Below, piece by piece: positions 7,635 through 15,855 of a stretch of 29,102 nt of DNA. Within the stretch, counting starts at the first letter, position 1. Each line of letters begins with the position of its first letter. The translations under genes were made by a program, and so were the position numbers. The notes beneath the pieces were generated by a model, which was given only the letters and a program-made list of their open reading frames with translations, searched no databases and had not been told where the DNA came from. Source of the DNA: Megamonas sp. UBA1799 (GTDB lineage: Bacteria; Bacillota; Negativicutes; Selenomonadales; Selenomonadaceae); NCBI GenBank assembly GCA_002319815.1, contig DCFR01000035.1:1-29102 (forward strand), given 5' to 3'.

Positions 7635-7664
7635 ATCATATCACAACCAGCCAGGCGAATGCAA
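7635..7664 (-). promoter_or_regulatory. sigma-A promoter of the T-box/alaRT unit
   Basis: On the minus strand TTGCAT (7664-7659), an 18-nt spacer and TATGAT (7640-7635) lie directly before the T-box leader. Confidence 0.65.
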
Positions 7665-7746
7665 GCGCTTTTTGTAACTTTTTCTTCAGTTGCTGGCAGG
7701 CAGATTTTTCGGCAAAGACATTCCGGACAGCGGGTAAAAGGAATTC

Positions 7747-7775
7747 TTGAAGATGAAATGCAGGCATGGTAGAAT
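7747..7775 (+). promoter_or_regulatory. sigma-A promoter of the yhcH-purL unit
   Basis: TTGAAG (7747-7752), a 17-nt spacer and TAGAAT (7770-7775). It is divergent from the T-box promoter, with about 80 bp between the two -35 boxes. No purine riboswitch motif is seen in the 55-nt leader. Confidence 0.65.
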
Positions 7776-7830
7776 ATATCGTGAATAGTAAGCAAATAAA
7801 TGTCAGAAAACGGATAAGGGAGCGTTGTTT

Positions 7831-8313
7831 ATGATCGTTGGCAGTATGGAATGCCCGGCCAGAGAATATATGAATTATCCGGAAGCGGTGGCAGCCGCTT
7901 TGGAGTATTTGCGGACGCATGATTTTCGCCAGATGAAGGATGGCAGGTATCCAATTCGTGGGGAAGAGATTTTTGCTTTGGTGCAGCGGTATCAAACCAA
8001 GCCGGTTGCCAGTTGTTATCCGGAAGCGCACCAGAAGTTTCTCGATGTGCAGTTCGTTGTTGAAGGGGAAGAGTATCTGGGCTGGTGCGCGCTTAGCTCC
8101 AAACTGACGGTGCATACGCCGTATGATGCCGGAAAAGATATTGTCTTCTATGAAGGAATGGTGCCGGATAGTAACATCATTTTGTCTGCCGGCGGGTTTG
8201 CCGTATTTTTCCCAGAGGATGTTCATCGTCCCTGTGGTGCGGTACAGAATATTTCCGCGCCGGTAACAAAAGTGGTTGTGAAGATTGCCGCAGCGCTTTT
8301 GCAGGGTAAATAA
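7831..8313 (+). CDS. YhcH/YjgK/YiaL (DUF386) family protein
   Basis: A 160-residue beta-sandwich (cupin-like) protein. Family signatures are present: PEAHQKFLDVQFVVEGEEYLGW in the middle (residues about 65-88) and FPEDVHRP near the C-terminus, which supply the conserved acidic and His residues thought to bind a metal. Relatives include E. coli NanQ (sialic acid anomerase), YiaL, TabA and EbgC, so a role in sugar handling or anomerisation is possible. No sugar gene is nearby. The ATG at 7831 has AAGGGAG 8 nt upstream; a TTG two codons earlier is too close to it. purL begins 22 nt after the stop, so the two are probably cotranscribed. A functional link to purine synthesis is not known to me. 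Confidence 0.85.
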   Translation: MIVGSMECPAREYMNYPEAVAAALEYLRTHDFRQMKDGRYPIRGEEIFALVQRYQTKPVASCYPEAHQKFLDVQFVVEGEEYLGWCALSSKLTVHTPYDAGKDIVFYEGMVPDSNIILSAGGFAVFFPEDVHRPCGAVQNISAPVTKVVVKIAAALLQGK

Positions 8314-8335
8314 TGAAGAAATTTGGAGGCACATT

Positions 8336-11300
8336 ATGACGGTAAGAAGAATTTTTGTGGAAAAACGTCAGGGATTTTTTGATATTCCGGCGCAGCAGCT
8401 GTGCGATGATCTCACGGAGAGTTTTCGCCTCGTGGGGTTGAAGGCGGTGCGCCTCATTAACCGGTATGATATTGAGGGACTTAGTGATGAAGAATACGCG
8501 GCTACGCGGGATGTGGTCTTTGCTGAGCCGCCGGTGGATGTCGTGTATGAAGAAACGCTGCCGGAGTTTCCCAATTCGCGTATGTTTGCCGTCGAATATC
8601 TGCCGGGACAGTACGACCAGACGGCAGATTCGGCGGCGCAGTGCGTACAGCTGGTGACGCAGAAGGAGCGTCCGGTGATTCAGACAGCCCGGGTCATCGT
8701 GCTGGTGGGCGAGATTGATGATGCCGTGTTTGAACAGATCAAGGCGTATTCCATCAATGCCGTCGAAAGCCGTGAAGCTTCTTTGACGAAGCCTGAGACG
8801 CTGGCTATGCAGATGGAAGTTCCCGCGGATGTTGCGGTTCTGCAAAAATTTAACAATTTGTCAAAAGAGCAGCTACAGGCGTTTTGGGAGAGCAATGGTT
8901 TTGCCATGAGCCTGGAGGATATGGCTTTTTGTCAGCAGTATTTCCGTGATACGGAACATCGCGCGCCAACCATTACCGAATTGAAAGTTATTGATACGTA
9001 TTGGTCGGATCATTGCCGTCATACGACGTTTACTACGGCAATTGATCTGGTGGATATTGAGCCGGGGTATTATGCGCCGCTTTTAGAGGACGCGTATCAT
9101 CGTTATTTGGAGGATCGTGAGGACTTATATGCCGGGGAAAACCGGGATGTGACGCTGATGGATCTGGCCGTCATCGGCATGAAAGCGCTGCGGAAAAAAG
9201 GTTTGCTGGAGGATCTGGATAAATCCGATGAGATTAATGCCTGCAGTATTGTCGTAAAGGCTGATGTGGGCGGCAAGCCGCAGGATTGGCTGGTTATGTT
9301 CAAGAATGAGACACATAATCATCCGACGGAGATTGAGCCGTTTGGCGGCGCTGCGACTTGTTTGGGCGGAGCGATTCGCGATCCTCTTTCGGGCCGTTCA
9401 TATGTTTACCAGGCGATGCGCCTGACCGGATCGGCGGATCCGCGTCATCCGGTTTCTGAGACGCTGCCGGGCAAGCTGCCGCAGAAAAAAATCACGCAGG
9501 GCGCTGCCCGCGGCTACAGTTCTTATGGCAATCAGATCGGTCTGGCAACTGGGCAGGTCACGGAAGTATATCATGAAGGCTTTATGGCCAAACGCTTGGA
9601 GATTGGCGCGGTCATCGCGGCGGCGCCGAAGGAAAATGTTGTTCGGAAGACGCCGGAACCAGGGGATCTGGTGGTTTTGGTCGGTGGCCGGACTGGTCGG
9701 GATGGCTGCGGCGGCGCCACCGGGTCCTCCAAGGAGCATACTGTAGAGTCGCTGTCATCCTGCAGCGCTGAGGTACAAAAGGGAAATCCGCCGACGGAGC
9801 GCAAAATTCAGCGTTTGTTCCGCCGGCCGGAAGTAAGCCGGACCATTAAGCGCTGCAATGATTTTGGCGCGGGCGGGGTATCGGTTGCTATTGGCGAACT
9901 GACGGATGGACTGGTGATTGATCTCGACAAGGTGCCAAAGAAGTACGAGGGTCTGGATGGCACGGAGCTGGCAATCTCTGAGTCTCAGGAACGGATGGCA
10001 GTTGTGCTGTCGCCGGATGATGTGGAGAGTTTTATCCGCTATGCCGGTGAGGAAAATCTGGAAGCCACAGTCGTGGCTTTAGTTGAAAAAGCGCCGCGGT
10101 TGATTATGACCTGGCGTAAAAAATCGATTGTGAATATCAGCCGGGCTTTTTTGGATACGAATGGCGTGCGTCAGCATGTGAATGTTTGCGTGGAGGAGCC
10201 GGTTCGCGAGCAGCGCTATCTGCAGCAGATAGCGCCGGCAGTAAAGGCTTGTGGCCGTGATCTGGAGACAGCCTGGCTGGAAAATCTCAAAGATCTGAAT
10301 GTTTGCAGCCAGAAGGGGCTGGCTGAGCGTTTTGATGCGACCATTGGCGGCAATACGGTCCTCATGCCGTTTGGCGGGAAGAAACAACTGACGCCGGCGG
10401 AGGGTATGGTTGCCAAACTGCCGGTTCTGGGGGCGGAAACGACGACGGCGACGGCGATGTCGTATGGCTTTAACCCGCACTTCATGGAATGGAGTCCTTT
10501 TCATGGGGCAGTGTACGCCGTCGTGGAAGCAGCGGCAAAAATTGTCGCGATGGGCGGACGGGCGGATCATATTCGGCTAACGTTCCAGGAATATTTTGAG
10601 AGTCTGGGCACGGACAGTCGGAAATGGGGCCGTCCGTTCAGTGCGCTGCTGGGAGCGCTTTGGGCGCAGCATGCGCTGGGTATACCGGCAATTGGCGGTA
10701 AGGATTCCATGTCGGGAACCTTTATGGACCTAACGGTACCGCCGTCTTTGGCTTCTTTTGCGGTAGCGGTGATGCCGGCCGATCAGGCGGTTTCTGCCGA
10801 ATTCAAATTTGCCGGCAGTAAGGTATATCTGGTACCGGCACCGCGGGATGATTATGATATGCCGCGCTTTGCCAATTTGAAGGCGAATTTTTCCCGCATC
10901 GGCGAATTGATGGCCGATCATAAAGTATTGGCCGCCGCTACGGTTCGCGTGGGCGGCGTGGCGGCCGCAGTTACCAGAATGTGTCTGGGTAACGGCATCG
11001 GGTTTACTTTCAGTACGATTCTGGATCGTGAAGCCATGTTCCGCTGTACTTATGGGGCTATTCTGCTTGAAGTGGCCGCAGATACCGATGTGCAGCATAC
11101 TTTAGCCGGGACTGGATTCTTTGAACTGGGTACGACGACGCTGGTGTCCAGCATCGTTTGCGGACAGTCGGTCATCAGTCTGTCGGAAGCGGAACGTGCC
11201 TGGCGGGCGCCGCTGGAACATATCTTCCCGACCAGAACCAAGGATGCAGGCAAATTGCCGGGGCCAGTGCTGTATCAGCAGGGCAACAGCATTAAAAAGA

Positions 11301-12112
11301 AGGTTGGTTATGCGAAACCGCGTATTTTTATTCCGGTATTCCCGGGAACGAACTGCGAGTATGATTCAGCGCGTGCTTTTGAACGCGCCGGCGGCATAGC
11401 GGATACTTTGGTGATACGCAATCTTACGCCGGCTGCGGTCGAAGAGTCAGTGGCGGCGATCGTGAAAGGGATCCGGGCGGCGCAGATTGTTATGCTGCCG
11501 GGCGGCTTCAGCGGCGGCGATGAGCCGGATGGTTCCGGTAAGTTTATTGCCGCTATGTTCCGCAATCCGCGCATTCGGGAGGAGATCATGACGCTGCTGC
11601 GGCAGCGCGATGGTCTGATGCTGGGTATCTGTAACGGCTTCCAGGCGCTGATCAAGCTTGGTTTGGTGCCATACGGAGAAATTCGCGATCTGGCTGCTAA
11701 TTCGCCGACGCTGACGCACAATCAGATTGGGCGGCATGTGTCGTGTATGGTGCAGACGAGAGTGGTTTCCAATCTTTCTCCGTGGTTCAATAATGTTCAG
11801 GTCGGCGACATGCACACCATTGCAGTCTCCCATGGCGAAGGACGTTTTGTGGCGGATCTCGAAATTATTGCCAAGCTCCGCCTGCATGGGCAGATTGCCA
11901 CGCAGTATGTAGATGCAGCGGGTAACCCGTCGATGGACATCGCTTTCAATCCAAACGGTTCGGTCAATGCGATTGAAGGCATTACCAGCCCGGATGGCCG
12001 GGTGCTGGGCAAGATGGGGCACTCGGAGCGCATTGGAGAAAATGTTTGTATCAATGTGCCCGGAGCTAAGGATCAGAAGCTTTTTGAGGCCGGTATTCGG
12101 TATTACCGGTAA
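8336..12112 (+). CDS. purL: phosphoribosylformylglycinamidine (FGAM) synthase, single-chain clostridial type
   Basis: Catalyses the fourth step of purine synthesis: FGAR, glutamine and ATP give FGAM. The protein has 1258 residues and fuses the PurS-like N-terminus, the two-lobed synthetase and the PurQ-type glutaminase found as separate proteins in Bacillus. The substrate motif ETHNHPTEIEPFGGAATCLGG and a second AIRS lobe are present. The amidotransferase starts at about 990 (IPVFPGTNCEYDSA). Its nucleophile is C1099 in LGICNGFQAL, and SHGEGRFV follows with the His of the triad region. The start is the ATG at 8336, with TTTGGAGGC just upstream; the frame runs further back but with no site. 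It lies alone, without other pur genes, behind a DUF386 gene and before a strong terminator. Confidence 0.97.
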   Translation: MTVRRIFVEKRQGFFDIPAQQLCDDLTESFRLVGLKAVRLINRYDIEGLSDEEYAATRDVVFAEPPVDVVYEETLPEFPNSRMFAVEYLPGQYDQTADSAAQCVQLVTQKERPVIQTARVIVLVGEIDDAVFEQIKAYSINAVESREASLTKPETLAMQMEVPADVAVLQKFNNLSKEQLQAFWESNGFAMSLEDMAFCQQYFRDTEHRAPTITELKVIDTYWSDHCRHTTFTTAIDLVDIEPGYYAPLLEDAYHRYLEDREDLYAGENRDVTLMDLAVIGMKALRKKGLLEDLDKSDEINACSIVVKADVGGKPQDWLVMFKNETHNHPTEIEPFGGAATCLGGAIRDPLSGRSYVYQAMRLTGSADPRHPVSETLPGKLPQKKITQGAARGYSSYGNQIGLATGQVTEVYHEGFMAKRLEIGAVIAAAPKENVVRKTPEPGDLVVLVGGRTGRDGCGGATGSSKEHTVESLSSCSAEVQKGNPPTERKIQRLFRRPEVSRTIKRCNDFGAGGVSVAIGELTDGLVIDLDKVPKKYEGLDGTELAISESQERMAVVLSPDDVESFIRYAGEENLEATVVALVEKAPRLIMTWRKKSIVNISRAFLDTNGVRQHVNVCVEEPVREQRYLQQIAPAVKACGRDLETAWLENLKDLNVCSQKGLAERFDATIGGNTVLMPFGGKKQLTPAEGMVAKLPVLGAETTTATAMSYGFNPHFMEWSPFHGAVYAVVEAAAKIVAMGGRADHIRLTFQEYFESLGTDSRKWGRPFSALLGALWAQHALGIPAIGGKDSMSGTFMDLTVPPSLASFAVAVMPADQAVSAEFKFAGSKVYLVPAPRDDYDMPRFANLKANFSRIGELMADHKVLAAATVRVGGVAAAVTRMCLGNGIGFTFSTILDREAMFRCTYGAILLEVAADTDVQHTLAGTGFFELGTTTLVSSIVCGQSVISLSEAERAWRAPLEHIFPTRTKDAGKLPGPVLYQQGNSIKKKVGYAKPRIFIPVFPGTNCEYDSARAFERAGGIADTLVIRNLTPAAVEESVAAIVKGIRAAQIVMLPGGFSGGDEPDGSGKFIAAMFRNPRIREEIMTLLRQRDGLMLGICNGFQALIKLGLVPYGEIRDLAANSPTLTHNQIGRHVSCMVQTRVVSNLSPWFNNVQVGDMHTIAVSHGEGRFVADLEIIAKLRLHGQIATQYVDAAGNPSMDIAFNPNGSVNAIEGITSPDGRVLGKMGHSERIGENVCINVPGAKDQKLFEAGIRYYR

Positions 12113-12176
12113 AGGCAGACAGAAAAGCAAGAAATATTTTACTTTACAAATGTTCAATATAAGTGATAGCTTGTGC

Positions 12177-12208
12177 AAAAGAGAACCCTTGAGGTTCTCT
12201 TTTGTTTT
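12177..12208 (+). terminator. terminator of purL
   Basis: AAAAGAGAACC and GGTTCTCTTTT form a perfect 11-bp stem with a 5-nt loop (CTTGA), followed by further T. The remainder of 12113-12292 is AT-rich and I see nothing else in it. Confidence 0.9.
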
Positions 12209-12292
12209 GTCTCTGTTCAGGGGATAATTGTCAATGATTTTTCCTATCAATAATAAATAATAAGAGTCACGAGAAAAAAAGACAAAATCATA

Positions 12293-12321
12293 TTGAAAAT
12301 TTGTTCGCCAGCACGTATAAT
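12293..12321 (+). promoter_or_regulatory. sigma-A promoter of glpK-glpF
   Basis: TTGAAA (12293-12298), a 17-nt spacer and a perfect TATAAT (12316-12321). About 95 nt of leader follow before glpK. I see no obvious cre site or antiterminator hairpin in it. Confidence 0.8.
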
Positions 12322-12420
12322 GGTTTTAAAGTGATTTTCCATGGCAGGGCAGTGCGCCGGGGAACTTTTGCCGCGAGGCAGCAGGGCATTTAGGAAGATT
12401 ATAAAGGGGGAAATGGACGA

Positions 12421-13920
12421 ATGGCAGGCAAGTATGTAATGGCATTAGATGCAGGGACAACAAGTAACCGGGCTATTATTTTCGATGAGAGTTCGCGGAT
12501 TGTAGGTGTGTCGCAAAAGGAATTTACGCAATATTTTCCACAGCCAGGCTGGGTGGAGCATGACGCAGAAGAGATCTGGAGCTCGATGTCTACGGTTATG
12601 AAAGAAGCGGTTGAGCAGGCGGGAATTGTTGCCAGCGATATCGCGGCCATTGGTATTACCAATCAGCGTGAAACGGCTGTGATCTGGGACAAAAAAACCG
12701 GACGCCCGGTGTATAATGCGATTGTCTGGCAATCCCGGCAGACAGCATCCATCTGTGAAGAGTTAAAGCGGCAGGGGCTGGTTACGGAATTTCAGGAAAA
12801 AACCGGACTCTTAATTGACGCTTATTTTTCTGGGACGAAGGTAAAATGGATTCTGGATCATGTCGAAGGCGCCCGCAGCAAAGCGGAACGCGGCGAACTG
12901 CTTTTTGGTACGATCGACACCTGGCTGATCTGGAAACTGACTGGCGGCAAGGTTCATGTGACGGATTATTCCAATGCTTCCCGGACGCTGATGTATAATA
13001 TTCGTGAATTGCAGTGGGATGATGATCTGCTGCGTTATCTGACGGTGCCGCGCTGCATGCTGCCGGAAGTGCATGCGTCCAGCGAGGTATATGGTTATAC
13101 GGTTCCGTCGGTGATCGGGGCGCCGGTTCCTATTGCCGGTGCGGCCGGCGATCAGCAGGCGGCGCTCTTTGGCCAGAATTGTTTTGAACCGGGTATGGCA
13201 AAGAACACGTATGGAACCGGTTGTTTTATGCTGATGAATACAGGGACGAAAATTTACAAATCGGAAAATGGATTGGTGACGACGATTGCCTGGGGCCTGG
13301 ACGGCAAGGTTGAGTACGCGCTTGAAGGTTCTATTTTTGTGGCGGGGTCGGCGATTCAGTGGCTGCGCGACGGTTTGCGTCTGATTGATGCGGCGGCCGA
13401 TTCGGAGTGGGTAGCAAAACGGGTTCCGGATGCCGGCGGCGTTTATGTCGTGCCGGCGTTTGTCGGTCTGGGCGCTCCGTATTGGGATATGAATGCGCGC
13501 GGGACGATTCTCGGGATTACGCGTGGGACGACGAAGGCGCATATTGTGCGGGCAACGCTGGATTCGATGGCCTATCAGACACGCGATGTGCTGAGTGCTA
13601 TGGAAGCGGATTCGGGGATTAAATTGGCGGAACTTAAAGTCGATGGCGGCGCAGTTGAGAATAATATGCTTATGCAATTTCAAGCAGACATTTTGGGCGT
13701 GCCGGTAGACCGGCCGCAAGTGATTGAGACCACGGCTCTGGGCGCGGCTTATCTCGCCGGGCTGGCGACCGGGGTATGGTCTTCCCGTGAAGAACTCAAG
13801 CAGAGCTGGAAACTGGATAACCGTTTTGAACCGGCTATGGCCAAGGATGAAGCGGACCAGCTTTACAAGGGTTGGTGTAAAGCTGTCAAGCATTCGATGC
13901 ACTGGCTGGATGAAGAGTAA
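12421..13920 (+). CDS. glpK: glycerol kinase
   Basis: Phosphorylates glycerol to glycerol 3-phosphate in the cytoplasm, trapping substrate that enters through the adjacent channel. The protein has 499 residues, full length for the FGGY kinase family. The N-terminal phosphate-binding loop (ALDAGTTSNRAIIFD), GWVEHDAEEIW, the sugar-binding ITNQRET and the second nucleotide-binding block GAAGDQQAALFGQ are all intact. AAAGGGGGAAA precedes the ATG at a normal distance. In many low-GC Gram-positives a His in a YHF(F/Y)G motif just before this block is phosphorylated by HPr. Here the equivalent segment reads YTVPSVIGAPVPIAG, so that control site is missing. glpF follows after 20 nt. Confidence 0.97.
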   Translation: MAGKYVMALDAGTTSNRAIIFDESSRIVGVSQKEFTQYFPQPGWVEHDAEEIWSSMSTVMKEAVEQAGIVASDIAAIGITNQRETAVIWDKKTGRPVYNAIVWQSRQTASICEELKRQGLVTEFQEKTGLLIDAYFSGTKVKWILDHVEGARSKAERGELLFGTIDTWLIWKLTGGKVHVTDYSNASRTLMYNIRELQWDDDLLRYLTVPRCMLPEVHASSEVYGYTVPSVIGAPVPIAGAAGDQQAALFGQNCFEPGMAKNTYGTGCFMLMNTGTKIYKSENGLVTTIAWGLDGKVEYALEGSIFVAGSAIQWLRDGLRLIDAAADSEWVAKRVPDAGGVYVVPAFVGLGAPYWDMNARGTILGITRGTTKAHIVRATLDSMAYQTRDVLSAMEADSGIKLAELKVDGGAVENNMLMQFQADILGVPVDRPQVIETTALGAAYLAGLATGVWSSREELKQSWKLDNRFEPAMAKDEADQLYKGWCKAVKHSMHWLDEE

Positions 13921-13940
13921 GAGAGGATGACAAATAAAGA

Positions 13941-14666
13941 ATGAGTAATTTATTAGGCGAGTTTGTGGGGACGATCGTATTGGTCGTTTTTGGCTGCGGC
14001 GTTTGTGCCAATCTTACGCTGACCAAGTCCAAAGGCGTTGGCGGCGGCTGGATTTGTGTGTCGGCAGGCTGGGCGTTTGCTGTGCTGCTTGGCGTTTACA
14101 CCTCAGTGGCACTGGGGGCGCCGCAGGCAGATTTGAATCCTTCCGTTACGTTGGCGAAAACACTGGCGGGAGTTTATACGGTATCCCAGTGTCTGGTGAC
14201 GTCGCTGGTGCAGATTGCCGGCGGTATTGTCGGCGCGGCTATTGTCTGGCTGGCTTATTTGCCGCACTGGGCGGTAACGGAAGACAAAGCGGCCAAGCTG
14301 GGAATTTTTTGCACAGCGCCGGCCATTCGGAATACGGCGGCTAATTTCCTCGCGGAAGCCATTGCCACTTTCTTTTTAATGTTCTGCATCTGGCTCATTT
14401 TTGCCAAACAGAACGGTCCTTTGCCGCCGGCATTCGGTCCGTATCTGGTGGGTATGCTGATCTGGGCGCTGGGGCTTTCTTTGGGCGGCCCAACGGGATA
14501 TGCGATGAATGCCGCGCGTGATCTGGGCCCGCGCATTGCGCATGCGATTCTGCCGATTGCCGGCAAGGGCGGCTCCGATTGGGGCTATGCTTGGGTTCCG
14601 GTAGTAGCGCCGCTGTGCGGCGGAGCACTGGCTTATGCCGTAGCGCATGGTCTTGGCATCGTGTAA
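13941..14666 (+). CDS. glpF: aquaglyceroporin family channel (GlpF-like) with altered NPA boxes
   Basis: A six-helix major intrinsic protein of 241 residues in the inner membrane, predicted to let glycerol diffuse in for the kinase encoded just upstream. The overall MIP repeat is clear: GEFVGTIVLVVFGCG in helix 1, ADLNPSVTLAK in the first half-helix, LAEAIATFFLMF in helix 4 and GYAMNAARDLGPRIAHA in the second half-helix. The first pore box is NPS (66-68) instead of NPA, and the second is NAA (190-192) instead of NPA. The selectivity Arg (R193) and following Asp are kept. The altered boxes may change permeability. Operon position argues for glycerol, though related small solutes are possible. 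Confidence 0.9.
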   Translation: MSNLLGEFVGTIVLVVFGCGVCANLTLTKSKGVGGGWICVSAGWAFAVLLGVYTSVALGAPQADLNPSVTLAKTLAGVYTVSQCLVTSLVQIAGGIVGAAIVWLAYLPHWAVTEDKAAKLGIFCTAPAIRNTAANFLAEAIATFFLMFCIWLIFAKQNGPLPPAFGPYLVGMLIWALGLSLGGPTGYAMNAARDLGPRIAHAILPIAGKGGSDWGYAWVPVVAPLCGGALAYAVAHGLGIV

Positions 14667-14691
14667 AATAGAAAACGCATGAAGCAAAGTT

Positions 14692-14725
14692 GGGGGTCAG
14701 CTGTATTGCAGACCCCTGATTTTTT
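14692..14725 (+). terminator. terminator of glpK-glpF
   Basis: A GGGGTC/GACCCC stem with additional flanking pairs and a T-run at 14720-14725. Confidence 0.8.
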
Positions 14726-14730
14726 ATGAA

Positions 14731-14769
14731 AAAATCCCGTCCACCCTTGCAGCGGGGGGACGGGATTTT
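14731..14769. terminator. second, bidirectional terminator between glpF and the convergent synthetase gene
   Basis: AAAATCCCGTCC (14731-14742) pairs perfectly with GGACGGGATTTT (14758-14769). The A/T ends let it work for the minus-strand transcript as well. Confidence 0.8.
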
Positions 14770-14810
14770 CAGGAGATAGAGAAAGAAATGTAAAAGTTTT
14801 ATATGAAGCA

Positions 14811-15638
14811 TCAGCCCGCCAAAAAAAGTGAGGAAAAAGCCATGGCCAGATGCGTGATTTTTGTACCAAAATACCAATCGATAAAAAACATCAATAAGAA
14901 AAATAGTAAAGTGGCGAAAGCCGCCCAGCCGAGATTGGGGAAGTCCAGCAAAAAGCGGCGAAAGCCGCAGATGGGCTGCGGGGCAGCCGGCACAGAAATG
15001 TTGACCGGAGCTGGAGCGGCGGCAGCTGGAGCCGGTAAAGCCTGCACTGTGTCGCGCAGCGAGCGAAACTCATCATCGGCCATTTCCAGCAGTCCGGCCA
15101 GACGGCTGAAGCGGCGATGAATTTCATCCGATGCGCCGCCGGGATGTTTATAAGCCAGATCATGTTCGATTTCTGCCCAGGCATGCTGCAGAATCGAGCA
15201 GATCTGCACTTCAATTTTACAGATCTTTTCATAAGCTCCCTGGCAAATACCTTGTGCATTGACCGGAATCTCAACAATGAGATGTAGGGATGCATAGCCA
15301 AATTCGTCCGGGGCCAGTTCCTTGCGTTTATCAATGGAATTTGCTCGGTCAATGGTGAAGTGGGACTGAATGAGTCGGGCGATTTTATCTACTTCATCGG
15401 CATAATATGTAACGATACGGATGCCAACCAGATCCGTGATATCGCTGAGATTTTGATATTTATTGCGGCGGCGTTCAATCTTTCCTGCCAGACTGCTCAC
15501 TGCCTTGGCGCGTCCGCGGATTGAGTGAATGTGCAGCGGCTCGGGCGCCAGTAAAAGCGAAAGCATGGATTGAAACTGGGTGGTCACAGTCTCGTATAGG
15601 GCAAGACTATGATTGTATTGTGCGACTAAACCGGACAT
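14811..15638 (-). CDS. RelA/SpoT-domain small alarmone synthetase-like protein with C-terminal membrane anchor
   Basis: The 275-residue protein has a RelA/SpoT nucleotidyltransferase domain (about 35-165), expected to transfer pyrophosphate from ATP to GTP or GDP. Landmarks are RGRAKAVSSLAGKI (41-54), LSDITDLVGIRIV (64-76), EFGYASLHLIV (112-122) and EVQICSILQHAWAEIEHDLAYK (143-164), the last of these being the catalytic Glu block. In well-studied synthetases this block is E(I/V)Q(I/V)RT; here Arg is replaced by Cys (C147). There is no HD hydrolase domain and no TGS/ACT part. An Ala/Pro-rich linker (about 200-222) leads to a strong transmembrane helix (about 236-257) and a weaker second one (about 260-274). 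The ATG at 15638 has GAGGG 7 nt upstream. A membrane-tethered alarmone enzyme is inferred; some COG2357 members may share these features. Confidence 0.8.
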   Translation of the reverse strand: MSGLVAQYNHSLALYETVTTQFQSMLSLLLAPEPLHIHSIRGRAKAVSSLAGKIERRRNKYQNLSDITDLVGIRIVTYYADEVDKIARLIQSHFTIDRANSIDKRKELAPDEFGYASLHLIVEIPVNAQGICQGAYEKICKIEVQICSILQHAWAEIEHDLAYKHPGGASDEIHRRFSRLAGLLEMADDEFRSLRDTVQALPAPAAAAPAPVNISVPAAPQPICGFRRFLLDFPNLGWAAFATLLFFLLMFFIDWYFGTKITHLAMAFSSLFLAG

Positions 15639-15797
15639 ATACAATCCCTCTTTTCTGTTTTAACAGTGATGGAGATATCAGTTATTATTAAGCTCGGCTT
15701 TTGTTCTATATATCAATTTACCAGCTAAACCTGAAAATAAACTGACAAATTCATAAATTTAGCATGAGAACCTTTTTGATGAAATTAATAATTATTA

Positions 15798-15826
15798 TTG
15801 ATTATAATTGACAAGGTTGCTATAAT
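15798..15826 (+). promoter_or_regulatory. sigma-A promoter of the DUF2156 gene
   Basis: TTGATT (15798-15803), a 17-nt spacer and a perfect TATAAT (15821-15826). The -35 sits in a very AT-rich stretch (15784-15810) whose right half, ATTATAA, matches a PerR/Fur-type half-site. Confidence 0.7.
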
Positions 15827-15855
15827 GAAAAGCAGAGAACGACCTGTAAAGGGGG

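Noticed and set aside
7775..7830. Purine riboswitch before the purL unit
   Set aside because: The leader is only about 50 nt and contains none of the aptamer core.
9398..9739. Antisense and alternative frames within purL (also 10079-10570, 10730-11098, 11308-11721)
   Set aside because: All lie inside a full-length PurL with intact motifs, and none has independent support.
12811..13902. A 363-codon open frame antisense to glpK
   Set aside because: It lies wholly within a clear glycerol kinase gene. It has no ribosome binding site or recognisable domain and shows the His/Arg-rich composition typical of antisense shadows.
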